Assembly: GCF_025717515.1 (NCBI RefSeq)
Contig: NZ_JAJIRN010000010.1
Coordinates: 186,001 to 250,000 of the forward strand
Direction of reading: 5' to 3'
DNA length: 64,000 bases
From: Roseateles oligotrophus
GTDB lineage: Bacteria; Pseudomonadota; Gammaproteobacteria; Burkholderiales; Burkholderiaceae_C
Both the position numbers and the translations under genes were made by a program. Shown piece by piece: positions 34,523 through 42,937 of this stretch. Positions within the stretch are counted from its first letter, which is position 1; each line of letters begins with the position of its first letter. Below the pieces are notes generated by a model, which had not been told where the DNA came from, made no database searches, and saw only the letters and a list, made by a program, of their open reading frames with translations.

Positions 34523-34682
34523 ACCTAAATCCGGCAGTTGACCACTCGCCAATGCCCACAAACATCGATGAATGCTGAAAACTGTCGCATCGACGAACTT
34601 CACCAAACGGGTGAGAACGCTTCACGCCCGCCTGAGCTTCCCCGAGGCTCAGGCGGGCGCGTTCAACTGCCGGATCTAGGTT
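34522..34682. repeat. 161-bp inverted-repeat element between modA and modB
   Basis: The ends are a 20-bp inverted repeat with one mismatch: AACCTAAATCCGGCAGTTGA at 34522-34541 and its complement at 34663-34682. Inside is a second perfect stem, CGCCCGCCTGAGC/GCTCAGGCGGGCG (34625-34637 and 34647-34659, loop of nine). The left end overlaps the last base of the modA stop and the right end lies 2 bp before the modB ATG. The closed geometry resembles a MITE-like insertion. The inner stem lacks a U-run, so it is not a standard terminator, though it may lower modB/modC expression relative to modA. Confidence 0.75.
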
Positions 34683-34684
34683 GA

Positions 34685-35344
34685 ATGGACTGGACCGCCT
34701 TGCGCCTGTCGGCCTTGCTGGCCGTCGCCACCGCGCTGCTTTTGTTGCCGCTGGGCATTTTTGCGGGCCGCTGGCTGGCGCGCAGCCGGCACCCGCTGCG
34801 CCCCGTGGCCGAAGCCGCGCTGGCGCTGCCGCTGGTCTTGCCGCCGACCGTCTTGGGGTTTTATCTGCTGATCTGGATGGGCGGCGGGTCGGCCTTGGGC
34901 GCCTGGTACCAGGGTTTGAGCGGGCGCAGCCTGGCCTTCTCATTCGAGGGTCTGCTGCTGGCCAGCTTGATCTTCAACATCCCGTTCGCGGTGATGCCGA
35001 TGCAGCGCGCCTTCGAGGCGATACCGGCCGAGCTGTTCGACGCCGCCCGCACCTGCGGGCTGTCGAGTTGGCGCACCTTGTGGCTGATCGAACTGCCGCT
35101 GGCCTGGCGCGGCATCTTGAGCGGCCTGATCATGACGGCGGCGCACACGCTGGGCGAGTTCGGCGTGGTGCTGATGGTGGGCGGCAATATCGTCGGCGAG
35201 ACGCAGACGATCTCGATTGCCATCTATGACCGGGTGCAGGCCTTTGATATGCAGGCGGCGGGCGCGATGTCAGCGACGCTGTTGGCGGTGGCTATGTTGA
35301 CCTTGTTGGCCAGCAGCTGGCTGAGCCGATCGAAGCGAGGCTGA
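34685..35344 (+). CDS. modB: Molybdate ABC transporter permease
   Basis: Inner-membrane channel of the molybdate importer, 219 residues, about the usual ModB length, with five predicted helices. The ModB hallmark LPLVLPPTVLGFYLL and the coupling loop AARTCGLSSWRTLWLIELPLA are present, as is HTLGEFGVVLMVGGNIVGET. The start lies directly after the right arm of the inverted-repeat element; only a weak AGG (34678-34680) precedes it. modC follows 4 bp after the stop. Confidence 0.93.
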   Translation: MDWTALRLSALLAVATALLLLPLGIFAGRWLARSRHPLRPVAEAALALPLVLPPTVLGFYLLIWMGGGSALGAWYQGLSGRSLAFSFEGLLLASLIFNIPFAVMPMQRAFEAIPAELFDAARTCGLSSWRTLWLIELPLAWRGILSGLIMTAAHTLGEFGVVLMVGGNIVGETQTISIAIYDRVQAFDMQAAGAMSATLLAVAMLTLLASSWLSRSKRG

Positions 35345-35348
35345 GCCT

Positions 35349-36461
35349 ATGCTGCAAGCGAGTCTGCATCAGACCGGGCCGATTCCATTGGCGCTGGACC
35401 TGCGCTGCGCGAATGGCGAGTTACTTGCGCTGGTCGGCCCCTCGGGCAGCGGCAAGACCAGCGTGTTGCGCAGCTTGGCCGGCTTGTTGAGGGTGAGCCG
35501 CGGCCGCATCACGCTGAATGAAGAGCTCTGGTTCGACAGCGAGCAAGGCATCAATGTGGCGGCCGAGCGGCGCGGCGTCGGCATGGTGTTTCAGCATTAC
35601 GCCTTGTTCCCGCATTTGAGCGCTTTGGACAATGTCGGCCTGGCCATTCCCGGCGGCAGCAAGCTGCAGCGCCGCGAGCAAGCGCAGCAATTGCTGGCGG
35701 ACATGCAGCTTGACGGCTTGGCCACGCGCCGGCCTGAGCAGCTGTCCGGCGGCCAGCGCCAGCGCGTGGCCTTGGCGCGAGCGCTGGCCCGCAGCCCCAA
35801 ATTGCTGCTGCTGGATGAGGCCTTTTCCGCCGTCGATCAACCGACCCGCTACGCCTTGTGGGAGGAGCTGGTGAAGCTGCGCGAGCGCCTGACCTTGCCC
35901 ATCATCATGGTCACGCATGATTTGCGCGAGGCCCGCATGCTGGCCGACCGCCTGTGCATTCTTGAGGCCGGTACGGCCCTGCAGGACGGCCCGCCCGAAC
36001 GAGTCTTGGCAAGGCCGCGCAATGCGCGCGTGGCGGCGCTGGTGGGGCTGCGCGACATCCACTGCGGCGTTTTCCGCAAGAGCGACATTGGGGCGCTGCT
36101 GCAATGGGGCGAGGGTGAATCGGCGGTGCTGCTGCAGATCATCGACAAGGGCCGCATCGAAGACGGCACGCCGGTGCGCTGGGTCATCAGTGGTGAATAT
36201 ATTCAATGCCATAGCCAAGCACCTTCATCCGGCGCCATCAATCTGATCGCCGCCGAACTGCTTGAACTGCGCAGCCTGGGTGAAACGTCCACGCTCAAGC
36301 TAGCCATCCAGGGCGCGGCGGGCGCCCAAGTCCATCTGGACATCGGCACCCGTCAGCTCAAGCAGTCGGACTGGCGCAAGGGTCAGGTCTTGCTGCTGGA
36401 GCTGGACCCGGCCGGCATTCATGTGATGCCGGTGCGAAGCTCAATTCGAACAAATCCATAA
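35349..36461 (+). CDS. modC: Molybdate ABC transporter ATP-binding protein
   Basis: Cytoplasmic ATPase powering ModB, 370 residues. Walker A GPSGSGKT is at residues 30-37; GVGMVFQHYALFPHLS (Q loop), LSGGQRQRVALARAL (signature), LLLDEAF (Walker B) and the switch His in MVTHDLREA follow. The C-terminal 130 residues include MOP/TOBE-like segments that bind molybdate in ModC and MopI proteins. The stop lies 18 bp before arsR, in the same direction, so read-through into the arsenic operon is possible. Confidence 0.93.
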   Translation: MLQASLHQTGPIPLALDLRCANGELLALVGPSGSGKTSVLRSLAGLLRVSRGRITLNEELWFDSEQGINVAAERRGVGMVFQHYALFPHLSALDNVGLAIPGGSKLQRREQAQQLLADMQLDGLATRRPEQLSGGQRQRVALARALARSPKLLLLDEAFSAVDQPTRYALWEELVKLRERLTLPIIMVTHDLREARMLADRLCILEAGTALQDGPPERVLARPRNARVAALVGLRDIHCGVFRKSDIGALLQWGEGESAVLLQIIDKGRIEDGTPVRWVISGEYIQCHSQAPSSGAINLIAAELLELRSLGETSTLKLAIQGAAGAQVHLDIGTRQLKQSDWRKGQVLLLELDPAGIHVMPVRSSIRTNP

Positions 36462-36477
36462 TTCCACTAGAATGGAA
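36445..36477 (+). promoter_or_regulatory. arsR promoter with overlapping ArsR operator
   Basis: A TAGAAT -10 box (36468-36473) and a weak TTCGAA -35 (36445-36450) are separated by 17 bp. Over the -10 lies an inverted repeat TTCCA-CTAGAA-TGGAA (36462-36477). RNA would start at about 36480, which is the A of the arsR start codon, so arsR mRNA is probably leaderless. A repressor bound to the repeat would block the promoter. Confidence 0.6.
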
Positions 36478-36479
36478 AT

Positions 36480-36809
36480 ATGGATGAACAACAAATCGTC
36501 AAGGCCTTGGCGGCGCTGGCGCAGACGGCTAGGTTGCAATTGTTCCGCACCTTGGTCGTTGCGGGGCCGCTAGGGCTGACGCCGAGCGCTTTGGCGCAGG
36601 CCTTGGGCGTGCCGGCCTCGACGCTGTCATTCCATTTGAAAGAACTGTTCAATGCCGGGCTGGTCAGTCAGGAGCGCGACGGCCGCAACCTGATCTACCG
36701 CGCCGCCTTCGCGCAGATGAATGACTTGTTGGCCTATCTGACCGCCAATTGCTGCCAGGGCGAGGCCTGCTTGATGACGGCCGCTGCCCCGGCTTGCGCA
36801 AACTGCTGA
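36480..36809 (+). CDS. arsR: ArsR-family arsenic-responsive repressor
   Basis: Winged-helix repressor of the arsenic operon, 109 residues. The DNA-binding helix region reads SALAQALGVPASTLSFHLKE. Unlike the E. coli type there is no Cys pair in the first helix; the arsenite site is probably the C-terminal Cys set: NCCQGEAC followed by CANC (Cys in positions around 95-109). This C-terminal placing resembles the AfArsR/Acidithiobacillus-like group. No SD stands before the ATG and the -10 box is only 7 bp upstream, in keeping with a leaderless transcript. Confidence 0.88.
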   Translation: MDEQQIVKALAALAQTARLQLFRTLVVAGPLGLTPSALAQALGVPASTLSFHLKELFNAGLVSQERDGRNLIYRAAFAQMNDLLAYLTANCCQGEACLMTAAAPACANC

Positions 36810-36842
36810 CCCCCTTTTTTTGACCCCAGCGATAGCTCCCCC

Positions 36843-37346
36843 ATGACCACCCATGTCCTGATTCTTTGCACCCATAACTCGGCCCGCAGTGTCTTGTCCG
36901 AGGGCATGCTGAACCATCTCGCCGCAAAGCTGGGCAAGGATGTACGCGCCCATAGCGCCGGCAGTGCGCCGAGCGGGCGGCTCAACCCGTTCGCACTGGC
37001 GGCCTTGACGAACGCCGGCGTCGATGTGGCCGGCTATCGCAGCAAGAGCTGGGATGAATTCACCGGATCTGACGCACCGCCACTGTCCATCGTCATCACC
37101 GTCTGCGACAGCGCGGCGGCCGAGACTTGTCCGGTCTTCTTCGGCGGCCCGAATCAGCCGGTCAAGGTCCATTGGGGCTACCCCGACCCCAGCAATGCCG
37201 AGGGCGGCGATGAAGGCAAACGCCGCGCCTTCGAGCTAACGCGCCAAGCCATTGGCTACCGGATGTTGCAGTTGCTGGCCTTGCCGCTGCAGACCATGAC
37301 GGCGGATCAGCTGCGGGCCGCGCTGACGGACATCGGCCGCTCATGA
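36843..37346 (+). CDS. arsC: Arsenate reductase, low-molecular-weight phosphatase type
   Basis: Reduces arsenate to arsenite using thioredoxin or mycothiol-like partners, 167 residues. The P-loop is at LCTHNSARS with catalytic Cys9; the two further redox cysteines are Cys88 and Cys96 (VCDSAAAETCPVF), as in the S. aureus ArsC trio of three cysteines. It also has HWGYPDPS, the acid/base Asp region of this family. It follows arsR by 33 bp and overlaps the aquaporin gene by 4 bp. Confidence 0.92.
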   Translation: MTTHVLILCTHNSARSVLSEGMLNHLAAKLGKDVRAHSAGSAPSGRLNPFALAALTNAGVDVAGYRSKSWDEFTGSDAPPLSIVITVCDSAAAETCPVFFGGPNQPVKVHWGYPDPSNAEGGDEGKRRAFELTRQAIGYRMLQLLALPLQTMTADQLRAALTDIGRS

Positions 37347-38005
37347 GCGGTCAATCGGTGACGCTGCGCCAGCGCCTGCTGGCCGAGGGTCTGGGCACCG
37401 CCCTACTGCTGGCGATCGTGGTCGGGTCCGGCATCATGGCCGAGCGCCTGAGCGGCGGCAATGTGGCCGTCGCCCTGCTCGCCAACACCCTCGCCACCGT
37501 CTGGGGCCTGTATGTGCTGATCGAGATCTTCGGTCCCTTGAGCGGCGCGCATTTCAACCCGGCGGTCAGCCTGGCGATGACGGCGCGCGGCGAGTTGGCG
37601 CCGTCGCTGGCCTTGCCCTATATCGCCGCGCAACTGCTGGGCGCCCTGCTCGGGGCCTGGCTTGCTAACGCGATGTTCGAGCTGCCGCTGCTGCAATATT
37701 CGACCAAGCTGCGCGGCGGCACGGGCCAGTACTTGGCCGAAGGTGTCGCCACCGCCGGCCTGCTTTTGGTGATTTTGCGCGCCCCGGCCGGCCGGGCCAG
37801 CAGCTTGGTGGCGAGCTATATCGGTGCCGCTTATTGGTTCACCTCATCGACCTCGTTTGCCAATCCGGCGGCCGTTTTTGGCCGCATGTTCAGCGACTCC
37901 TTTGCCGGCATTGCGCCACTCAGTGCGGCCGGTTTTGTGATCGCACAACTGCTCGGCGCGGCGGCCGGTTTGGGCTTGCATCAACTATTGGGACGAAGCA
38001 AATGA
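37343..38005 (+). CDS. aqpS: Aquaglyceroporin-like channel of an arsenic operon (AqpS type)
   Basis: MIP-family channel of 220 residues with six predicted helices. Both pore loops carry the NPA motif: NPA at 72-74 (HFNPAVS) and at 174-176 (FANPAAV), with the constriction Arg near 181. In Sinorhizobium, AqpS in the ars operon lets arsenite made by ArsC flow out down its gradient; the same job is likely here, since the operon has no ArsB or Acr3 pump. The gene order arsR-arsC-aqpS-arsH differs from the rhizobial arsR-aqpS-arsC-arsH. It overlaps arsC and arsH by 4 bp each. Confidence 0.9.
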   Translation: MSGQSVTLRQRLLAEGLGTALLLAIVVGSGIMAERLSGGNVAVALLANTLATVWGLYVLIEIFGPLSGAHFNPAVSLAMTARGELAPSLALPYIAAQLLGALLGAWLANAMFELPLLQYSTKLRGGTGQYLAEGVATAGLLLVILRAPAGRASSLVASYIGAAYWFTSSTSFANPAAVFGRMFSDSFAGIAPLSAAGFVIAQLLGAAAGLGLHQLLGRSK

Positions 38006-38715
38006 CAGCTCTTCCGAACTTGGACGCCGCGCTGTTCAAGCGCCCCCTAACTCGCGACTTCGCCGCCATCGGCAGCCAAATCACCCACCCGCCGCGCGTG
38101 CTGCTGCTGTACGGCTCGCTGCGCGAACGCAGCTATAGCAAGCTCTGCACGCTGGAGGCCGAGCGGCTATTGCAAGCGATGGGGGCCGAGACGCGAGTCT
38201 TCAACCCGAGCGGCCTGCCGCTGGTCGACGACGCGCCGGAAAGCCACCCCAAGGTGCAAGAGCTGCGCGAGCTGGTGCAATGGTCGGAGGCGATGGTCTG
38301 GTGCTCGCCCGAGCGGCATGGCGCGATGACGGGCTTGATGAAGACGCAGATCGACTGGATCCCGCTCAGCGTCGGCGCGGTGCGGCCGACCCAGGGCAAG
38401 ACGCTGGCCGTGATGCAGGTGTCGGGCGGCTCGCAGTCCTTCAATGCGGTCAACCAGATGCGCATCCTGGGCCGCTGGATGCGCATGCTGACGATCCCGA
38501 ATCAAAGCTCGGTGGCCAAGGCCTTTCTGGAATTCGACGAAGCTGGCCGCATGAAGCCGTCGAGCTACTACGACCGCATCGTCGATGTGATGGAAGAGCT
38601 GATCAAGTTCACGCTACTAACGCGCAATTCAGCCGCCTACCTGGTCGACCGCTACAGCGAGCGCAAGGAAAGCGCAGCCGAGCTGAGCCGCAGGGTGAAT
38701 CAGGCGGGCATTTAG
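38002..38715 (+). CDS. arsH: ArsH, NADPH-dependent FMN oxidoreductase
   Basis: ArsH oxidises trivalent organoarsenicals such as methylarsenite to the less toxic pentavalent form, using FMN and NADPH. The ATG at 38002 overlaps the aqpS stop, and the product has 237 residues. The flavin-binding [13 protein letters not shown] and the [21 protein letters not shown] and [15 protein letters not shown] stretches are highly characteristic of ArsH. It ends the arsenic operon. A small frame starting further upstream lies inside aqpS and is not real. Confidence 0.93.
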   Translation: MTALPNLDAALFKRPLTRDFAAIGSQITHPPRVLLLYGSLRERSYSKLCTLEAERLLQAMGAETRVFNPSGLPLVDDAPESHPKVQELRELVQWSEAMVWCSPERHGAMTGLMKTQIDWIPLSVGAVRPTQGKTLAVMQVSGGSQSFNAVNQMRILGRWMRMLTIPNQSSVAKAFLEFDEAGRMKPSSYYDRIVDVMEELIKFTLLTRNSAAYLVDRYSERKESAAELSRRVNQAGI

Positions 38716-38765
38716 AGGCTGCTATTTGCAGCGGGCAGCCTCGGATTCATGCTCATCTAGCTTAG

Positions 38766-38789
38766 TGGAATATTTTCCAGTAAACTGGA
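38766..38789. promoter_or_regulatory. Overlapping palindromes upstream of the XRE-cupin regulator
   Basis: Two perfect inverted repeats overlap: TGGAA-TATT-TTCCA (38766-38779) and TCCAG-TAAA-CTGGA (38776-38789). The second ends 4 bp before the start codon, so a protein bound there would block transcription or translation. Autoregulation by the XRE-cupin protein is the simplest reading. Confidence 0.55.
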
Positions 38790-38793
38790 CGAC

Positions 38794-39384
38794 ATGGAAT
38801 CAAACCCGGTCAATCAACACATCGCCAGCCGCGTGCGGGCCTTGCGAGCCGCCTGCGGCTTGTCGCTTGAGGCCTTGGCCTTGAAAACAGGCGTCAGCCG
38901 GTCGACGCTGTCGCTGATCGAACGGGCGGAAACCAGCCCCACGGCGGCCTTGCTCGACAAGCTTGCCGCCGGCCTGGGTGTCACTCTGTCGTCCTTGTTT
39001 GAGGACCCGGCCCGCCGGGCTTCAGCGCCCCAGCCCTTGGCGCGTTTGGCCGAGCAGCCGATTTGGGTTGACCCGCTCAGCGGCTACCGGCGCCGCAGCG
39101 TCTCGCCCGCCGGCGCGGATTCGCCCTTGCAGATCGTCGAGGTGGACTTCCCGCCCGGCGCAAGGGTGCTGATGGAAAACCCGCCGCGCGACTTTGTTCA
39201 GCACCAGCAGATTTGGCTGCTGGCCGGTGCTATGGACATCGGGGTGGGGGCCCAGACCTACCGCTTGCAGGCCGGTGACTGCCTAGCCTTTCGGCTCGAT
39301 CAGCCGACCCAGTTCCACAACCCCGGCAGCGAGCCCGCCCGTTATGCGGTGATGGTCGTGGCCGAAGCGTTCTTCAGGAGATGA
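38794..39384 (+). CDS. XRE-family transcriptional regulator with cupin domain
   Basis: DNA-binding regulator of 196 residues. The N-terminal HTH_3 is at about residues 12-65 (LSLEALALKTGVSRSTLSLI). The C-terminal cupin_2 domain follows, with ARVLMENPPRDFVQHQQIWL and CLAFRLDQPTQFHNPG, ending with a probable small-molecule or metal site. XRE-cupin proteins often control amino-acid or polyamine genes. It precedes a GNAT gene by only 7 bp, so the two make an operon, and overlapping palindromes cover its start region. It is not part of the arsenic operon. Confidence 0.9.
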   Translation: MESNPVNQHIASRVRALRAACGLSLEALALKTGVSRSTLSLIERAETSPTAALLDKLAAGLGVTLSSLFEDPARRASAPQPLARLAEQPIWVDPLSGYRRRSVSPAGADSPLQIVEVDFPPGARVLMENPPRDFVQHQQIWLLAGAMDIGVGAQTYRLQAGDCLAFRLDQPTQFHNPGSEPARYAVMVVAEAFFRR

Positions 39385-39391
39385 AAGAGCC

Positions 39392-39934
39392 ATGAGCGCA
39401 ACCAATTTTGAACGCAGCCCAATGCCGACGATTCGCCGTCTAAGCAGTCTGGATGAGGCCCAGATCGCCGGCCTGGCCAATTTGCTGATCGACTGCGTCG
39501 AAGGCGGCGCCTCGGTTGGCTTCATGCTGCCACTGACGCAAGAACAGGCCCTGGCTTTCTGGCGGCGCATTGGCGAGGGCGTTCATGAAGGTGAGCGCAC
39601 ACTACTTATCGCCGAAGACGAGCAAGGCATCGTCGGCACCGTGCACTTGCTGCTGGCCCAGCCAGACAATCAGCCGCACCGGGCCGATCTTTCCAAAATG
39701 CTGGTGCACCGGCGCGCCCGCCGCCTGGGGCTGGGCGCCGCCCTGATGCTGGCCGCCGAAGATCTGGGCCGCGCTTGCGGCAAAACCCTGGCGGTGCTCG
39801 ACACCGCCACCGGCGGTGACGCCGAGCGGCTTTACGCCCGTTTGGGCTGGACGCCGGTCGGACAGATTCCCGACTACGCGCTCTGGCCGCAGGGCGGCTA
39901 TTGCAGCACCAGCCTGTTTTACAAGGCGCTTTGA
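39392..39934 (+). CDS. GNAT-family N-acetyltransferase
   Basis: Acetyltransferase of 180 residues. The acetyl-CoA site is the RARRLGLGAALML motif (Q/RxxGxG/A), preceded by the beta strand KMLVHR and followed by LAVLDTATGGDAERLYARLGWTPV. The pairing with an XRE-cupin regulator recurs in many proteobacteria and suggests the regulator controls this enzyme. The substrate is unknown; it may be a small toxic amine or an amino-acid analogue. The ATG is 7 bp after the regulator stop. Confidence 0.88.
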   Translation: MSATNFERSPMPTIRRLSSLDEAQIAGLANLLIDCVEGGASVGFMLPLTQEQALAFWRRIGEGVHEGERTLLIAEDEQGIVGTVHLLLAQPDNQPHRADLSKMLVHRRARRLGLGAALMLAAEDLGRACGKTLAVLDTATGGDAERLYARLGWTPVGQIPDYALWPQGGYCSTSLFYKAL

Positions 39935-39980
39935 GCTTTCCCAAGGTTGCATGTCCGGTCCTCCGCCCGCCGATTTCGAT

Positions 39981-40028
39981 GCATGCGGGAACGGTTTGAC
40001 GACCCGATTCTCCCGTTTCGCCGCATGC
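39981..40028. repeat. Imperfect hairpin upstream of the PEP-CTERM gene
   Basis: Arms GCATGCGG (39981-39988) and CCGCATGC (40021-40028) are perfect and are continued inward by GAACGG against CCGTTTC with a bulge. It lies in the 261-bp spacer between the GNAT and PEP-CTERM genes, about 170 bp before the latter. It may be a leader structure or operator; no U-run follows. Confidence 0.5.
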
Positions 40029-40195
40029 CAATTGTTTCCAGGCGGGCCAGACCACAAACTGGCGGCGCTGGACAACAAAGGCCGAAGCAGGCGGATGTCG
40101 TCAGCACGCAAGATCATCCAAAGCCCACCGCCTCGCGGCGTCCCGGTGACTGCTTGTGAGCCTCTTGCCTACCCAACCCAAATTCAGGAATTTCC

Positions 40196-41239
40196 ATGTT
40201 CAAGATTGCCAAAGCACCGTTCCAAGCCAGTCAGTTGGTCCTCGCCGCCGCCCTGGCGTTCGCCAGCCTCGGCGCACAAGCGGAGGTGACGGTTGAGTCG
40301 GTCGAGGTGCAGGGCTCCTACAAGCTGGGTGCGCAAGCGGTACAGAGCTTGAGCAGCAGCAATCGGCAATGAGGTGTTGTACAAAACTTCTCCAATGAAG
40401 GCTCGAACAGCACCGGCCCGAACACCTGGGGCTCGGGCTATGGCTATTTCGGCAGCCGCTCCTCGGGCGCCGGTGTCTACGATGTGCAGGGCAGTTTCCG
40501 CATCACCGAGACCATCTTGAACGACGGCCCGACGGCCCAGAACGCCAGCTTCAACTTCTATATCGCGCCGGGCTTTATCGACAATGTGATCGCCACGCCA
40601 TTGACGGGCAGCAACTTCGTCAGCGCCGGCCTCAATTTCGACATCCGGCGCAACGGCAGCACGGTCTGGGGCAGTTCGGCCAGCTTGAGCAGCGATGTGA
40701 CCGGGACGAGCTATGCCGCCAGCGGCGACACCGCGCTGTATGTCGGCACGGACGCTTATCGCGCCGTGCCGGGTGGCTACCGCTCGGTCGATCTGGGTCT
40801 GATCCAAGCCGGCGAATCCATCACGCTGAGCTACGAAATGTCCAGCTTCGCCCGCGGCAGCAGCAGCGCAGGCGCGGGGCGCTGGGTGGCCGAGACGAAT
40901 AACTATGTGCCGGGTCAGTGGATTGATCTGTGTTCGGGCGAATGCGGCACGCCCAATATGTACTTCTCCGCCGGACATACGGTGACCGTGCCGGCCCACT
41001 TCGTCGAGGGCGGCGTGAGCCGCTCGCACGCCAGTTCCGGCGACCCCTTCGAGATCGACCTTGGCTACAACGGCGGCAACCCCTATTTCACCGGCGTGCG
41101 TGCGCTGCCCGATGACTTTGCCGCCAGCGTGACGTTCACGACGGCCGTGCCCGAACCCAAGACCAACGCGCTGTTGCTGGCCGGTCTGGCGCTGATGGGC
41201 GCATTCGTACGGCGCCGGCAGGCACATATCGGCCGCTAG
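40196..41239 (+). pseudogene. PEP-CTERM protein gene with in-frame stop at codon 59
   Basis: A surface or secreted protein sorted by exosortase would be made here. The signal peptide (MFKIAKAPFQASQLVLAAAL) is followed by AEVTVESVEVQGSYKLGAQ, then codon 59 is TGA at 40370-40372, while the same frame continues without stop to 41239. The rest has a beta-rich body with FRITETILNDGPTAQNASFN, and ends with the sorting signal AVPEPKTNALLLAGLALMGA and a basic RRRQ tail. So the frame is intact except for one nonsense codon. Either the gene is disrupted, the stop is read through, or compensating indels or a base error lie near 40365-40380. No exosortase is in the window. Confidence 0.8.
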
Positions 41240-41397
41240 GAGCCTGGGCGCGGGCCGAAGGGCGCTGCAGAATGGGGCGCCCGTTGAAGATATCGTGCTA
41301 CATTTTTCCGCGGTTGCGAAGCCATGATGGCAAGCGCGATTCAACGGTATCGTGCGGCGCCCCCGCCCGTCCGAAGCGGGAGCGGTTAATAGCGAAA

Positions 41398-42937
41398 ATG
41401 AGGTACCACATCAGCGTGTCGCCGTTGGTGGCGCAGGGGCTGCTGGTGCTGGGTTTGGTGTTCTTGATCGGCCTTTGGTCCGTCGGCAGCAGCAGGACGG
41501 AAGAGACCTTCACCGATGACATCGGGCTCAGGTTGATTGCGGCCTCGAATGTCATCGCCACGCGCATTGCCGACTGGGATGACACCAATATCCGGGTGCT
41601 CAACCAGGTCGTGCGTCTGCCCGATATGGTGTCGATGGAGGGGCCGCGTCAAGTGCCCTTGCTCAAATCGATCAGCGACAGCTACGACTGGATCTTTCTG
41701 TCATTGACCACCACGCCCACTGGCGAGAACGTGGCGCGCAACGATGGCCAGCCGCTGCGCCCCTACGACGACAGGGCCTGGTTCCAAAGCGTGATCGGCG
41801 GCGCCCCGTTTGCCCGCCAGCTCCTGATCAGCAAGACCACCGGCAAACCCGCCTTGGTGCTCGCGCGCCCCATCCGCGACGGCGCGGGCCGGCTGATCGG
41901 TGTGGTCTGCATCAGCATGTTCCTGACCGAGATTTCAAAGGCGATCTCGACCGCCAAGATCGGCGAGACCGGCTATGCGGTCTTGCTGGATGAGAAGAAT
42001 ATGGTGATCGCCCACGGCAATCCGGCCAATGTGCGGGCCGCGCTGGAAGACTTCGGCGACCATCCCGCCCTCGCCGCGGTCGGCGCCGATGCGCGGCCCG
42101 CCGTCTACAGCCTGGCCGACAAGAAGGTCGTGGCCTTTGCCCGCAAGCGGCCACAAGGCTGGAGCCTGCTGGTGGAGCAGGACTACCAGGAGGCGTTTTC
42201 CCCAGCTCGAGGTGGTTGAAACCAACGCCCGCACGCTGATGCTGATTTCCGTCGTGCTGTTCATTGCCATCGGGTTTTTCTACAAGCGCGGCAAGATCGC
42301 CTTTCTTGGCGAGCAGGCCGCGCGTGCGTCGGCGCGGGCCGAAGCGGTCAAGCGGCAGGCGATGCAGGCGCAAATCGAACCGCACATGATGTTCAACACC
42401 CTGGCCAACCTGAAGTCCTTGATTCGCTTCGACCCGGCCGAAGCGGGCCGCATGCTCGACCTCTTCATCGTCTACCTGAGAGCCACGCTGAGTTCCTCGC
42501 GAGCCGAAACAACCACGCTGGAGCATGAGTTCGCGCTGCTCAAAGCCTACCTCGGCCTGACGCAGGTGCGGATGGCCGACCGACTGAGCTTCGCGCTCGA
42601 GTTGCCGGCCGCATTGCGCGAGACGGTCGTGCCGCCGATGCTGCTGCAACCGCTGGTAGAGAACGCAATCGTGCATGGGCTGGAGTCCAAGCTTGAGGGC
42701 AGGCGGATCGACGTCAGCGCGAGTTGCGAAGGCGGCTTCCTGACCCTGATCGTTGCCGACGATGGCCTGGGCCTGGACCGACCCGATGCCGAGCCGGGCG
42801 CTCGTCTGGCGCTCGGCAATATTCGTGCGCGGCTGGCATCGCTGTATGGCGAGGCGGCCTCGCTCACGCTGACGCCACACCAGCCACATGGTGCCTTGGC
42901 CCGCATCGTGCTGCCGCTCGCAGCAGCAGCAACATGA
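41398..42937 (+). pseudogene. LytS-type sensor histidine kinase with a frameshift in a T4C4 run
   Basis: Membrane sensor kinase paired with the LytTR regulator downstream. The first part (41398-42219) has a membrane helix, a Cache-type periplasmic sensor (RIADWDDTNIRVLNQVVRLP, later MVIAHGNPANV) and stops in TGA. The kinase part lies in the next frame: a second membrane helix, then IEPHMMFNTLANLK with the phosphorylated His, and an ATP-binding LVENAIVHGLESK and DDGLGLD. The join is at 42196-42203, TTTTCCCC. Removing one T makes DYQEAFPQLEVVETNARTL, a smooth link. A true single-base insertion, or a homopolymer sequencing error, are both possible. The kinase stop overlaps the regulator start. 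Confidence 0.85.

Noticed and set aside
34625-34659. Terminator after modA
   Set aside because: The 13-bp stem is strong but no U-run follows on either strand, and it is part of the larger inverted-repeat element.
36462-38789. Shared operator for ArsR and the XRE-cupin regulator because both sites contain TTCCA and TGGAA
   Set aside because: The half-sites are in opposite order with different spacing (TTCCA-6-TGGAA against TGGAA-4-TTCCA), and the regulators are of different families.
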